This document shows positions 1-10,759 of a stretch of 64,000 nucleotides of DNA, one piece after another. Numbering within the stretch: the stretch's first letter is position 1; each line of letters opens with the position of its first letter. Source of the stretch: Alentia gelatinosa (taxonomy: Eukaryota > Annelida > Polychaeta > Phyllodocida > Polynoidae); assembly GCA_950022655.1 (NCBI GenBank), contig OX465583.1, positions 66,076,652-66,140,651 on the forward strand. Reading direction: 5' to 3'. The position numbers and the translations under genes are program-made. The notes beneath the pieces are model-generated. The model was not told where the DNA came from. It made no database searches and saw only the letters and a list, made by a program, of their open reading frames with translations.

Positions 1-142
1 ATACACATATCATTGTGCGCTACGTATCGCGGCAAAGGAGGTAAGTTATACAGTGACACTGTTAGATATAACAAGGCATACTGATATATAATACGGCAAA
101 TCCATAGTGCTGGTGGAGCCAGCCCTTTAACATGTATACTCA
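1..142. mobile_element. Harbinger-like MITE family 2, partial copy at window edge
   Basis: The segment resembles the interior and one end of elements at 15,996-16,350, 40,185-40,420 and 58,266-58,885. Shared features are a cgcggcaaag block, a stretch related to 'gatataacaaggcatactg', and a terminal gtgctggtggagccagcccttTAA. The end is a degenerate form of the terminal inverted repeat GGGCTGGTTCCACCAAC seen in the complete copy. The other end lies outside the window. PIF/Harbinger affiliation is inferred from the TTA/TAA next to the end and from similarity to the larger element at 54,664. Confidence 0.55.
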
Positions 143-1540
143 TTATCCCCCACCTATCATCTTAGCTGTCGCGAGGGAAATTATACGTGGGCGTCAAGTG
201 AGCAAACTGCCAGTGTAACCTGCAACATTCTGGCAATGCGTCAAGACCTAGGGGACATAGCTCATTGGCTGAAGCAATGGATTTGGCCGTCTGGTTTGGC
301 AGTCCAGCCTGTGTGTTCGTATCAAGAACCAGTGTTCATTTTATAAGTGGAAAGTACATAATTAGCACAAAGCAAATTCACCGATTAGCTGTAATGCCAC
401 TCCTAGGCATATGTTAAATCCCCATGACCGGTTAAATTCAACTCATGTACAAAAAGCGGTACATGCATCCGCTCGATCTAATTGACTTGCAATCAAGGCC
501 TTCAATCTTGGATGGCCAGAGTTTGCTTTTGCTGGTGGTCTTAAAATAAACACTATGGCGAGCAGTGGTAGGTCTAAAGTTCAGAGACAGGTGGCTCACT
601 GGCAGCCAGTCAGAAGTTCATAGTCGATGTGCTCAAGTCTTTAGTTATAAACATTCATTGAATGGTTTTAAAACAGGACGAAATGCATTACAGTGTGTAA
701 GCTTCACCTAGCAAGTTCAGGTATCCAGTGGCTGAGGTTTTTTTTTGTTTTTTTAAAATAAATTTTTGTTAGGGATAATGTATCTTACATTAATAACACA
801 GAGTTCGGCAACATTGCCGTTCTTCCACTCGAGCCCTCTTGAGTAACAATATCGTGGTATAGCAATTCTTACAGGGATTTGTCCCTCTTCATATTGCTAA
901 CAAAGTATGTCTCATTTAGTGGGATGAGGTGGAGTGTAGGGGGAGGGGTAATGCCTGATTCCCACTTGGCGATTTTGAGGCATGTGCGGGGCTTCAGTTG
1001 GTTACTGTAAGCATACATTTCTAGGAATCTCCCATACCGCTAAGTGGGAATGCAAAAATGCAAAATCGTCAGCTACTCTTACAGCGCTTCAATGGTGCGG
1101 GCATGAGTCGCCGACTTTACTCCATCCAATCACGGCACTAGTTTCTTGGGATTTAACTTCAAACATGTTTGAAATTTTCGGGCCACTAATCATCCACTAT
1201 GCCCTCCCGCCCGCTCTGCGACTAACGTCTCTCGGCGGGCACCAGTCTCTGGGGCAAGGATCCCCTAGTGGGAATCGGCCTTTGAAGGGAAGGCCTATAG
1301 GGAAGGCCTATATGTGAGCTATTATTTCATATTTCACCTGATCATTGCTTCCAAGATGCTAAATTATAGGCAGGAGATATTCCTATGAAATAAAATCCCA
1401 TATATTGCGCCAATTTGTGTTGGCGATTCAGAGATCGCTGCCTTCACTCGCTTGGTGTGTTCCCGGTATAAGCAAATTTTCTGAACTCGAATGCAGCGTT
1501 GGATACGCGTGTCTCTGCGGAACAACCGTTGGGAATAGGG
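143..1540. other. No gene recognised
   Basis: Both strands were read here. Only short chance open frames are present, including a 111-codon plus-strand frame at 982-1317 with no recognisable motif. About 612-680 carries a weak copy of a dispersed repeat built around 'ctcaagtcttt..ttataaacattcattgaatg', also found near 13.05, 21.04, 27.38 and 28.42 kb. Nothing else is supported. Confidence 0.5.
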
Positions 1541-1640
1541 CGTGGGGGGGGGGGGGGGGGGGGGGGGCGGTGGCGGGACCGTGTCTGTCTGTCTGTCTGT
1601 GTGTGTGTATGTGTGTGTGGGCGGGGCGGGGGGGGAGTTA
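1541..1640. repeat. Poly-G tract followed by (TCTG)n/(TG)n simple repeat
   Basis: A run of more than 20 G, broken by a few C, is followed by tetranucleotide TCTG repeats, then TG dinucleotides and another G-rich stretch. The tract can form G-quadruplex-type structure. Polyglycine and polyproline open frames across it in several frames are composition artefacts. Confidence 0.9.
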
Positions 1641-2312
1641 CCAGCGAGGCAATCTTCTGGCAATCAGCGACTGACCAGCTCAAAGGATGAATAGCAAGAG
1701 AATAGCGAGAGAATAGCGGGCGATGCAGTTACCGCACAGGTATTACTCAAGCCATGGCGCCTGTATATGGGAGTCATGTATTGACGTAACATTGTATTTC
1801 CATCGGCCATTGTGCTTTACCTCATAAATATGCAGTGCAAGATGACATATTAATCCACAAGCACCCTGCTTGAGGTACGCGAGGTTGACACAAAGGGGCG
1901 TGCGTCATCCTGTACTTTCAGAAGGGAGAAATAACGCCAGACACAACATGGTAACTCATTCCAGGAACGTAGGTAGTTATATAGTACTGGAGCGAGAATT
2001 CGGTTCGAGTGCGGTTATGGATTGATCTCACTCCTTTTAATGACATTAAATATCATCACAATATCAGAATAATTTAGATTACTCGCAAATCTAGTTACAA
2101 ACATATAAAAAATCCCCAATGCTGATGACTTGTCTCTTCTCTGAAATCCTGGACGTTGATTGGTAAATCGCATATGACGTCATCTCATATTCACTCCGCC
2201 ACGACCGTGACGTAGTATTGTCACTTTACCGGGGTGATCGTTGAGTATTTTTTCCTGATGTTATTCCTATGGCTCAAATTCTACAGGGGCGAGATATAAA
2301 GGAGATATTATA
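1641..2312. other. No gene recognised
   Basis: Mixed-composition sequence with no exon-like frame. The end (about 2225-2300) shows the phrase 'ggggtgat..tatttttt..ccctatggct', related to a dispersed 'tctcacccctggtattt' repeat seen near 12.9, 14.05, 42.54, 45.77 and 48.95 kb. Confidence 0.4.
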
Positions 2313-2458
2313 GAGGAAACCTATGAAAGCATAGGGTCAGAGCTCGAATACAATCGAGTTTGAATCGCATAGTAATTCACAAGGCAAAGCCGTATGAATT
2401 ACGTATCGATTCAATCGAGATGGGCTCAAGCTCTGATCCTAAACTTTCATAGGTTCCT
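2313..2458. mobile_element. Foldback (palindromic) MITE
   Basis: The two ends are inverted copies: GAGGAAACCTATGAAAG on the left and CTTTCATAGGTTCCTG on the right. Inside are inverted arms around 'gaattacgtat' and 'agtaattcacaaggc'. Half-copies occur near 42,610-42,735 and 35,725-35,745. The core 'gtaattcac' is shared with foldback elements at 11.45, 20.73 and 45.61 kb, so these look like one broad family. No coding capacity. Confidence 0.7.
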
Positions 2459-3118
2459 GAATGTATCTCATCCTTCACATGGACTAATGGGCTAACATTT
2501 TTGACATAATCCCCCATTGGATATTTTTCCTAAATATCTCATGGGCGTTGGATACGAGTTCCTAATGTTAAGTCTATGTAGACAAAAATACCAGATAATG
2601 ATGAAGACCTTGATTGATCGTGAAGAGGGATTGGAGTGGCCACCTTCTTCTATCTCCTTCACCAGAAGCATCCTTATCAAAACAGCCCCGGGCCCCGTCC
2701 CGTATATTTGTGGGGTCAGTGCCTCAGGGGGGTGAAGGCCCCTCTCCTGACACAGCTGGGCCTTGTTATGTCGCTGACAAGCGCTTCCTCCCCTACTCTC
2801 ATCCTACAATCCTTGTCCGTGAGCATGGACGGTGGATAGTAGTCATAGCACGACACAAACAGCATCGTTTCACTATAGTACAGGGTCGAACTAGTCTGAG
2901 AAAGTCGTGTTATATGAAGGTTTAATGAAGTGTGATGCTTGGGCTATGAAAGCCTGGCATGTTTTTGATTATGTGTTCACGGTCGTCTGAAGTGAAATGA
3001 GGGTGGCAGAAGTCCCTGACATTAACTGTGACTGGTTTTCAGTCTATATTTCTGCTACGATATGGAGATTTAAAAGGATAATTATCAAATTTTTACCTTC
3101 TGAAAGTATGATATTGGC
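2459..3118. other. No gene recognised
   Basis: Several overlapping short open frames exist around 2500-2930, none with a recognisable domain or convincing splice context. About 2500-2560 carries the 'taatgggctaacattt..cccattgg' type repeat found beside other MITEs in this window. Confidence 0.4.

Positions 3119-3203
<85 letters not shown>
3119..3203. repeat. (TA)n microsatellite
   Basis: About 40 consecutive TA units with only terminal interruptions. Ile/Tyr open frames in both strands across it are artefacts. Confidence 0.97.
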
Positions 3204-3504
3204 CTAGTAGCACTTACCGGAATCTTCAAAATACAATAGCAATCTAATAATATAAAGAGTTGCGTTGTCGTTTTGACATACATGTATTTATCCTACCCCT
3301 CATATAAATCGCCATAGACTTGACATGGTGTGGCTGTATGCCAGGGTTATGCCCAAAGATATTTATATGCCACAGGTGACATTTAAAGTTTAAAACATTT
3401 GATAGGGTAGGATAAAATCTAAACACCACCCAATTTCATATAAATGTTTACATGGCGTGCGTTGTCTACTGCTACAGGTATCACTCAGCTCTGATTCGTG
3501 AAAT

Positions 3505-3672
3505 CATTCTGCGAAGACAACTCATGACATATAAACAATCATATGAAATTTTGTGATGTTTCCTAATAATATGTAATATACATACACAAAAAAAATCTGC
3601 AAAGATAACTCACGCCATATAAACAATTATATGAAATTTTGTGATGTTTCTTGATAATATATAATATACATG
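3505..3672. repeat. Two tandem copies of an ~85-bp unit
   Basis: The block containing 'catataaacaatcatatg' and 'aaattttgtgatgtttc' with a following 'aatatac' occurs at about 3505-3585 and again at about 3594-3672 with roughly 10% divergence. No coding potential. The sequence from 3204 to 3504 and from 3673 to 4049 holds nothing recognisable. Confidence 0.75.
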
Positions 3673-4049
3673 CATTGTATATGCATGTTGGGCCTGTGGA
3701 CAATGTGCATAGTAAAATTTGCGTGTGTGTACATGTGCATATTTTATGATTGAGTATAACTTCATTGATCATTTACGAGGATCCTTTATTCCTGGGTCAC
3801 TGTAATGCTTTAATTTTGACCAACACATATTGTTCCTTCTGATTCGTGCTCAAGTCTATCCATCTTCAGAAAGACCGTGCCGGGAACCATAATTACCCAA
3901 AAGATCTATAGCACACAACAGGCCACACACTGTCATTACTGACTAGCTAACTACCTGGTTCCTGTTCACATGAGGAGTGTGCTAAATGGGGACATGCATC
4001 GTGTTTCACTTTGAAAACCAACACGCACTTCTAAAATGTTTACATATAC

Positions 4050-4330
4050 GGCAGGATATCAGTTGGGGTCAGAAAAAAAGGTGGAAATATTTTCAATGCG
4101 GAATTTGCTGCCTCAGGAACACGGAGAAAACATGGAAAACCAAGTAATTTTCAGCTATGGCATGGGACTGAGAGCCTGTGGGGAGGTTCAAACCAGTTTT
4201 TCTAATGGGCGTGAGTGAGGCTCGAATACTGTTTTCTTTGCTCTACACAAGGATAACGAATTCATTTACTGAAAAGTGGATTTCCTTGGAAAAGTGGAAA
4301 ACCGCCAGCTCTGTATACGGATAGCACCTA
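4050..4330 (+). mobile_element. hAT-like non-autonomous element (CAGGGATGCCAGTT family), copy 1
   Basis: Begins 'caggatatcagttggggtcag', a variant of the family's left end. It contains the family interior: 'gctgcctcaggaac', 'ctatggcatgg', 'tgtggggaggttcaaacc' and 'gtggatttccttgg'. Matching copies lie at 9,056-9,330 and 26,567-26,935, with an interrupted copy around 61,700-63,015. CAGGG-type ends are known for hAT transposons. The right end is not clear in this copy. Confidence 0.6.
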
Positions 4331-4516
4331 CTGCTAAATTTCTTTCGCTTTTATATTTTAAACCAATTTTTGTTCTCTCCTCCACCCCGATTCGGATAAA
4401 ACCTTTGAGCCCCTCCCCCTCCCTCTGTCCAATGTGACAGTGTCTGTCACCAGAAATCTGCTTGGTTCTTTCCCCATTCCCCCACCTAAATGCGTTTGGA
4501 GAGTGGCCAAAACAGT

Positions 4517-4646
4517 GATGGGTGGTTGCTATGCTTCATTGAACAACAATCTAGCCTGAGAGATTGCATAGCAACGGTTTGGTTCTGATGAGGAGGAGTC
4601 ATTATCAAGGTAGCACCGGTTTGTGATTAGAAGTATTCTTGCCTCG
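4517..4646 (+). repeat. Orphan copy of the sequence downstream of the Penelope-like GIY-YIG fragment
   Basis: The block from 'gggtggttgctatgc' through 'gcaacggtttggttctga' and 'caaggtagcaccgg' to 'gaagtattcttgcc' matches, in inverse orientation, 54,135-54,263. That segment lies about 95 bp downstream of the stop of the minus-strand GIY-YIG domain. It is therefore probably the 3' untranslated part of a second, heavily 5'-truncated Penelope-like insertion. Confidence 0.55.
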
Positions 4647-4659
4647 TATCCTAAACTCT

Positions 4660-6370
4660 GAACAAAATCTAGTCACTCTGCCCAGGGGAATCCGCAGTCA
4701 AAGTGGGTCTGGCGGAGCTATGGGGAGAGGATGTAAATGAGACTAATATAATTATTCCCCACACAATTAGATGCGACTTGTGTTTAGCGTCTTCCTTCGA
4801 CACCAGCAAGCCCGACAATAGATACCTTTTGACGGTATTATCAACGTCTACAGACATCAACTAGATATAAAGGGATAGTGTTGAGATGGAAAGAGACAGT
4901 GCGTCAACTCGATAGCTTCTCTTTTCTGACATTTTCTCTTCAATAAAAATATTTCACTTTTTTTATTGCACTCGACCATAGACGGTCGTTCTTCCATAGA
5001 ATAGGATTGAAAAAAAAGAAAGATTAGGATTGATGACTTCAATTTCAACAATATGAGGACACATTAATGATGAGTTTCGCGTACCATCTGTTTTTATGTG
5101 AACCGATATCACATTGCCTGTCCGGTGTTTTCTTTCATAACACTGTTAATGTGTACAACTCACAGATTTTGTAACACACCCATGAAGTCACGAAGTAGGA
5201 TCAATGTCATGTACTCAGAAATAATCTTTACATTCTGTTTTGACGATTTCTGTATTTAAGTATTTGAGACTTGGCCATAGACACCTCTGCACAAGCCGAT
5301 TTTACCTTGTTAATGACAACTTTCAGTTAGTTCAAACCAAGTTGATATGATATCAGATCCAGTCCACACTCTCCCAAGATAGATGTGATTAGGGAAAAGT
5401 AAAAAAAACAAAAACAAGCTGAAGCCTATGTAATGGTTTGAGCCTGTGATGAATTTACAGGGGGGTTGAAAAGACAAGGTTTCATCCGGCTCAGACTCAT
5501 CAGGTTTTTTGTTTTTTTTTCAAATTGAAGATTTTCTTTGATTCAACCAGTAGTATCATCCCGGAGAGAGTATCCCAAATTTATGATCCTAAATGACGGT
5601 TACTTTTGGCTTCTGCAGCTGCTATCTTGTTCTGAACCGGCCGACTTGATGGCACGGTCATGAATTAAGAAACATCTCTCATTCTGCCATGTTATTTGTA
5701 TCTCAGTATAATATTTACCAAATCACGTGATAGATATCTGAATACATCCCGCACTCTAATGTCTGGTGTAACTCCTGGCAAGTATAAATTTGTTCAATAT
5801 GACCTATATTTTGAACATGACATTTACTACCCGTATATCATTCATTTCATCTAAAATAAAACTGCAGTAATGTACCACAACTGGACACTACTACACTCCA
5901 TACAACAGTTACCACATACTACAAGAAGGTTAGGATTTATGGGTTAGTTTTATCCCATTTTGTTATCTAAAGTACTTGGAAATCTGGAATAAATTGCAAT
6001 CTTTGGCATTTTACACATGTAGCTGCTCGTAATCTCCGGGTGAGATAAGAGGAATGTGAGCGGCTTGCCATCAGGGCCCATCCATCAGACAGGGCAGTGG
6101 TGACTGTATGCAGGCGCCCCTATGATCAACATACCGGTGGTCGCCTCCATCCCTGCACTACCTGGTATCTGCCAGTGATACCACATTCACGTACACATCA
6201 CCAGACATGATCCATATGCAGGCCTGACAACCGTCACTCGTCTATATTCGTATTTGGGATGCTCAAAATCTGTAATTTGCCAACCTCATAAAAGTATCTT
6301 ATTTCCATTTATCTCACCTCTGATATTTTTTTTCTCCATGGACTTAATATTGGGAACTTTTACTATATAC
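4660..6370. other. No gene recognised
   Basis: AT-rich sequence with no exon-like frame. The only structured item is the hammerhead-like motif at 5478-5504. About 6300-6365 has the dispersed 'tctcacctctgatattt..ttaatattgggaact' repeat. Confidence 0.4.
5478..5504 (-). ncRNA. Hammerhead-ribozyme-like core, unproven
   Basis: The minus strand reads CTGATGA, then a possible stem GTCTG-loop-CGGAT, then GAAAC. This is the order of the hammerhead core (CUGAUGA, stem II, GAAA). A second copy at 45,393-45,418 (plus) keeps the stem: one C-G pair becomes U-G between copies and the other pairs are unchanged. Stem III would be only about two pairs before a GUC, and stem I is weak. Penelope-like and related retroelements are known to carry hammerheads with very short stem III. 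Activity is not shown by the sequence. Confidence 0.25.
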
Positions 6371-6374
6371 CCAT

Positions 6375-6700
6375 GCCGTATTTACTGTAAATACGCACCG
6401 TTTCGGTATATGACATAAAAATACTGTACGGACCACTGGTCCGTACACCAAAATACGGACTACCTACCCATTCACTTTTATTAAAATTTTGGTTGTTAAG
6501 AAAAATGAAATTGATTTTTCTTTAAATTTCGGGTATATAGTAAATATATAATGTCCAACCATGCTTGTACAAGTCACAGAACTCGATGCTAATTTACCGT
6601 TTCTACGGAACTCGGCGTAAACACCTCGGTCCGGACATACTGTAAATTAGCATCTCGTTCTGTGACTTGTACAGCATGGTCTGGACGTTCTATGTAATTA
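6375..6700. mobile_element. Palindrome-rich MITE family 4, copy 1
   Basis: Contains two nested hairpins: 'tacggaccactggtccgta' near 6428-6446, and long arms built on 'cttgtacaagtcacagaac', 'gatgctaatttac' and their inverse about 100 bp later. The same structure occurs in inverse orientation at 43,010-43,335 and, more diverged, at 43,380-43,640. No coding capacity. Confidence 0.75.
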
Positions 6701-6859
6701 CTCAACACCAATGGAGTATTTGGAAAAAATACTCAATGAGGGATCATGTCACAAATGTTGACCAATTAGTCAATGTGAGGGGTGAGATAAATTCAGAAAT
6801 CTAAGCAAGTTTAGGCTCACAGCTCGATCCCTTCTCGTTTGAATCGCTACATAATTCTT

Positions 6860-7048
6860 GTGTTTGTTTGGGTAGTTTAACATCCAATATGTTCTATTAG
6901 ACTTACTTGGGTTTGACCGAATCTATGACATGAATTTAGGTAGAAAACTCACCCCTACACATTTACTGAGGTGAGAGTTCTTTTACTTCCCACACCACAT
7001 AGACATGGTATGAGAAGGATTGGCCTTAAATCTACCACTGCTGGTAAA
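6860..7048 (-). mobile_element. tRNA-derived SINE, 3' part (copy a)
   Basis: Reads, in reverse orientation, the tail 'gtttgtttgggtagtttaac', the body 'ctacacatttactgaggtgagag' and the 'taaatctaccactgctgg' block. The tRNA-like head is absent, so the copy is truncated. Confidence 0.85.
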
Positions 7049-7546
7049 TCATACTGCTTCACCTTGCGAATTACTACTGGATGGGATACAAGCTCTGACT
7101 GTAAACTTCCCTAGTTTCCTTCAGAATTACTGTACACAGACAGGAATCCACATCCAGATGCCGACGCTAACTTGCTATTTTCTCCCTATCCTCGATCCTG
7201 TTCTACTTTCAGGGTTTTTAAATGTCTTTTTTAATGTAGCAGGATGTTACACGATCGACATCCCCCTCGGAGAGAGTTACTCATACGTTACTCTGTTTCC
7301 ATCCGTTTCTCGCTGACATGACACCAGCAGTAGTTCATGTTATCTCAATCAACAACAAAGTCGACATGTATTACTATATGGACAGTTTACTGCACCATGC
7401 TGGTATGGCAGGAATTGGCGAGTCACGGGGGATTCATGAGCTTACGGCACTGAGTCTATGCATTATTCACACCTGCCGAGCTGCTCAACGTGCGAGGGTC
7501 CTGCATATCATCCCGGGGAGCAGCTCAATAGCCGGCCATTAAGCTA

Positions 7547-7960
7547 CACTGTGCGATCCAAGGTACATAGGCACGCCCAGTCTGAGACTGGGCGTACCTT
7601 CAGGACCGCAACGCGGCAAAAAACACAGTGGAGACAGCAAGTTTCCCTCCAGTCTGAGAATGGGCGTACCGGTACAACCAGTCTCAGACTGGAGGTACCG
7701 CATGTACCCTAGATCGCAAGCGTTTTTAAATATCAAACATGTTTGATATTTGGTACGCCCAGTCTGAGACTGGGCGTACCTATGTACCTAGGATCGCAAG
7801 CGCTCCAGTCGGAAGCGGGGTAGTCTCCACACAGAATCGATTTTACCTTGCGATCCGAGGTCCATGCGGTACCCAGGATCGCAAGCTATATGGAACGTAG
7901 CGCTTGCGATCCTGTACCTCCGGAGGGACAGGATCGCAAGCCCCCCAAAATCGCACAGTG
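7547..7960. mobile_element. Hairpin-packed MITE with perfect 11-bp inverted ends
   Basis: CACTGTGCGAT at 7547-7557 is exactly inverted as ATCGCACAGTG at 7950-7960. TTAAG lies just outside on the left and its inverse on the right, hinting at a TTAA-type target. Inside are a perfect 24-bp palindrome at 7728-7751, a perfect 29-bp odd-centred palindrome at 7752-7780 that abuts it, a near-identical second copy of that palindrome at 7570-7598, and several inverted 'gcttgcgatcct' blocks. No protein-coding frame. Confidence 0.7.
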
Positions 7961-7976
7961 GAGAAAGGCCTTAACT

Positions 7977-8410
7977 TATATCTTACCCATAGATACTATG
8001 AGAAAACGTGGTGACTGAGCCCGTACAGATGGTCGTTCGAGATCATTTGATGAAAAAAATGTCCCTCAATTTGCACCCCTCTCATAAGATCTCACACTCT
8101 CTAAGTCGTATTCTGTACTCTCACTATAGGACAAGAATACTTAACGAATTAGGCTTAGAGCCTTGAGAATCCTATGAGAGGGGTGCCTGCATATCATCCC
8201 GGGGAGCAGCTCATCGTAGAATCAATAGCCAACCATTACTTATATTTTACCCTAGATACTATGAGAAAATGTGGTTACTGAGCCCGTACAGATGGCCGTT
8301 CGAGGTCATTTGATGAAAAAATATGTCCCAGCGTCGCAGGCAGGGGGACATTTTTTCATCAAATGACCTCGAACGGCCATCCATACGGGCTCAGTCATTA
8401 CGTTTTCTTA
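7977..8410. mobile_element. Long-hairpin MITE plus a single-arm relative
   Basis: At 8261-8410 two ~68-bp arms ('tactgagcccgtacagatgg', 'gttcgaggtcatttgatgaa') are inverted around a 13-bp spacer, giving a near-perfect hairpin. A single arm of the same sequence lies at 7977-8066, and another fragment at 17,020-17,076. The repeated 'catatcatcccggggagcagctca' near 7503 and 8188 suggests that a larger unit was duplicated here. Confidence 0.65.
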
Positions 8411-8574
8411 TTACTATATACCTCCTTATTGTTTAAAAACCCATTTTAATAACTTTTCTGCTCCGCAATGCACACCCAGTTCCTGTAAAAAACCAATGCC
8501 ATTCACTACAGGTACATTTATATAAATATTCTATGGAATCACCGTGGCATACAGTCACACTATATTAGGTCTAT

Positions 8575-8690
8575 GGAGATTGTTTCTTTGGGTAGTTTGA
8601 CGTCAAATATGTTCTACTAGACCTACTTTGGGTTTGACTGAATCTATAAGATGAATTTAGGTAGGAGATTTATATGAGGGTTAGGATACA
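8575..8690 (-). mobile_element. tRNA-derived SINE, tail fragment (copy b)
   Basis: Reverse-oriented tail and 3' body only ('gggtagtttgacgtcaaat', 'tactttgggtttgactgaatc', 'gaatttaggtagga'). The head and middle are missing. Confidence 0.75.
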
Positions 8691-9055
8691 GGGTTGAGCT
8701 TCTCAATGTTTTCCTGACATGACTAGGAGCATTTTGCCCGCCACTCCAGCTTCAACTCCATCTCTTGTGACAGCAGTAATCATCACGCCAAGGGCATATG
8801 CATCACTTTCCCATGTGGAGTTCGCATGTGAGTCTGCCATTACAGGTTCCACTACGGTAGCAAATATGGGTACCTGTCTATCTAAATCACACTATTTTAT
8901 TCATTCCGCATACCTCAAGTGCAATTCAGGTCAAGATAGCTGGACAATATCCCTGCATACTATGATGTATTGTGGGATGCAAGGATGGGTTCTAAAAGTG
9001 GGAAGGATAGAGAATTACATAAAAAAAGCAAAAGGAAATAAACATCACACTGTGA

Positions 9056-9330
9056 CAGGGATGTCAGTTAAGGGTTAGAAAGAAAGATGAAATATTTTTC
9101 ATGTGGAACTTGCTGCCTCAGAGACCAAGAAAACATGGACAACATAAGTGTCGGTCATGGCATGGAAGTGAGGGTCTGTTGGGAGGTCTAAACAACTGTT
9201 CTACAGTCGTGAATCAGGCTCAATTTGTATGATTGATGTTTTACCAAAGGAAAACGAATGATATATAATGAAAATGAAAACATGGATTTCCATGGAAAAG
9301 GGAAAGTTTGCCATCTCTGCTGAATTTACA
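9056..9330 (+). mobile_element. hAT-like non-autonomous element, copy 2
   Basis: Starts with CAGGGATGTCAGTT and follows copy 1 through 'cttgctgcctcaga', 'gtcatggcatggaagtg', 'gggaggtctaaac' and 'catggatttccatgg'. It gives an uninterrupted version of the site where a Harbinger-like MITE inserted in the copy near 61.7-63.0 kb. The preceding 119-codon open frame (8719-9078) runs into this element and is judged spurious. Confidence 0.65.
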
Positions 9331-9344
9331 TGACCGTGATTGGA

Positions 9345-9658
9345 TGTTGTTGTTGTTGTTTGCTTATTTGTTTAGTTTATCGTACAATATGTACTATTAG
9401 ACTTACTTTGGGTTTGATGGTGATCGAATCATTGGGACGAGTTTAGGTATAAATCTCATCCTTTACACATTTACCGAGGTGACAGTTCTTTTACTTCCCA
9501 CACCACTGAGCCATGATATGAGAAGGATTGACCTTTGATATAGCAGTAAATCTACCACTGCTTGGGGTGAAGGAGAAGAGCGGCTGCAGTGGAACTCGAA
9601 CCCACAATCTTGGAATTACAAGTCCAGTATTTTTACCACTGAGCTAACTCCCCACCCC
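9345..9658 (-). mobile_element. tRNA-derived SINE, near full length (copy c)
   Basis: In reverse orientation it has the tRNA-like head ('ggggagttagctcagtggt', then 'gtgggttcgagttccactgc' with the B box), the body with 'cagtggtagatttactgcta', and the tail 'acgataaactaaacaaat'. Pol III A and B boxes are therefore present on the minus strand. Confidence 0.9.
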
Positions 9659-9888
9659 TGTGCACTAGTGTATATCACATGTGAATTGTATATGAGAGCT
9701 CACTGTCTATGCCTGGTGTAGCCTGGGCTGAGCGGGTCTGCTTCCATGTGGCCGGACAACACTAACTCACCTGCAACGTAAAAAGAGGAAAAAGCATTAA
9801 AGACAAATGTGGGTAGGTATCGAAGCGCCCCCTGTTTCTACTCAAATTTAACACTGGTGCTGTCAACTGGTTTCATGAAACTGTAGCA

Positions 9889-10215
9889 GTATTCCAAAGA
9901 CACCAATAGATATGCACTAACCTTCTTCAGATGGCCTTCCCGTAGAAATTTGCACGGTGACATAGTATTTTTATAGCATTTCTCATTTGTACATGTTCCC
10001 AACTATTATGATTCAGAATTATTTGAAGATAGCAATAGAACATCAGTGTCATTTAGCAACAAAGTCAAAATATTGCATTTTCTCATAGACACCAATAGTT
10101 AAGCACTTACATTTTCAGATGGCCCTCCCATAGAAGTGACATGCCATTTTTTTTGCATTTTCTATTTGCTGATATTTGGAACTTATATTATCCTGAGTTA
10201 TTTGCAAAACTCAAT
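9889..10215. repeat. Diverged ~190-bp tandem duplication
   Basis: The phrase 'agacaccaatagatatgcactaac..tcagatggccttcccgtagaa' at about 9898 recurs as 'agacaccaatagttaagcactta..tcagatggccctcccatagaa' at about 10,087. 'gcatttctcatttg' and 'gcattttctatttg' follow at matching distances. No coding potential. Confidence 0.65.
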
Positions 10216-10261
10216 AGAATTTAGAAATCACCCAACTACCAGCATTTGTTTTTAAATCCAC

Positions 10262-10325
10262 ATAGTCTTACAACCTTGGGATTTCAAGTCCAGTGCCTGA
10301 ACTACTGATTTAACTCCCCATCCCA
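10262..10325 (-). mobile_element. tRNA-derived SINE, head fragment (copy d)
   Basis: Reverse-oriented tRNA-like head only: 'acaaccttgggatttcaagt', then a degenerate A-box end 'gatttaactccccatccc'. Confidence 0.6.
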
Positions 10326-10759
10326 GAGAGGGGAGTATGGACCTTTTAATGTTTATCCGAAAATGAATCACAACAGAAAAACGGAGAATGATGTCGCATG
10401 ATGTGTCTTATGGGTTTAGGTTTTATCCAGTAAATAAACTACCGGAAATGAGGTCACCTTACAGAGTTTCTAAGGAGTTCCGCTTGTCCTGCGGTTGCTA
10501 TGGGAACTAACAGTTACCTCCTTTTAAGGGTCTTACCTTCTGAAAAGACCTCATACTGGGAAGCGTCTACTGATCTTTTGAAAATTATTCTTTCCCTTTT
10601 TAAAAGGAAATTCATGCCTTTTTTTTGCCCTTTCACATGCCGCACCATTGCGCCGTGCGAAAACTAAATATCCATGTGCGATGTTGACTCATACATGTGC
10701 AGTCACCGGAAGAAAGCAAATATTTTCTGAACATATCTCAACTTGCTACCTTTCCATGT

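Noticed and set aside
1364..1690. Overlapping poly-Gly/poly-Pro open frames on both strands
   Set aside because: They are produced by the poly-G and TG simple repeats and have no domain or splice support.
2997..3283. Open frames through the (TA)n tract
   Set aside because: Alternating Ile-Tyr is a simple-repeat translation.
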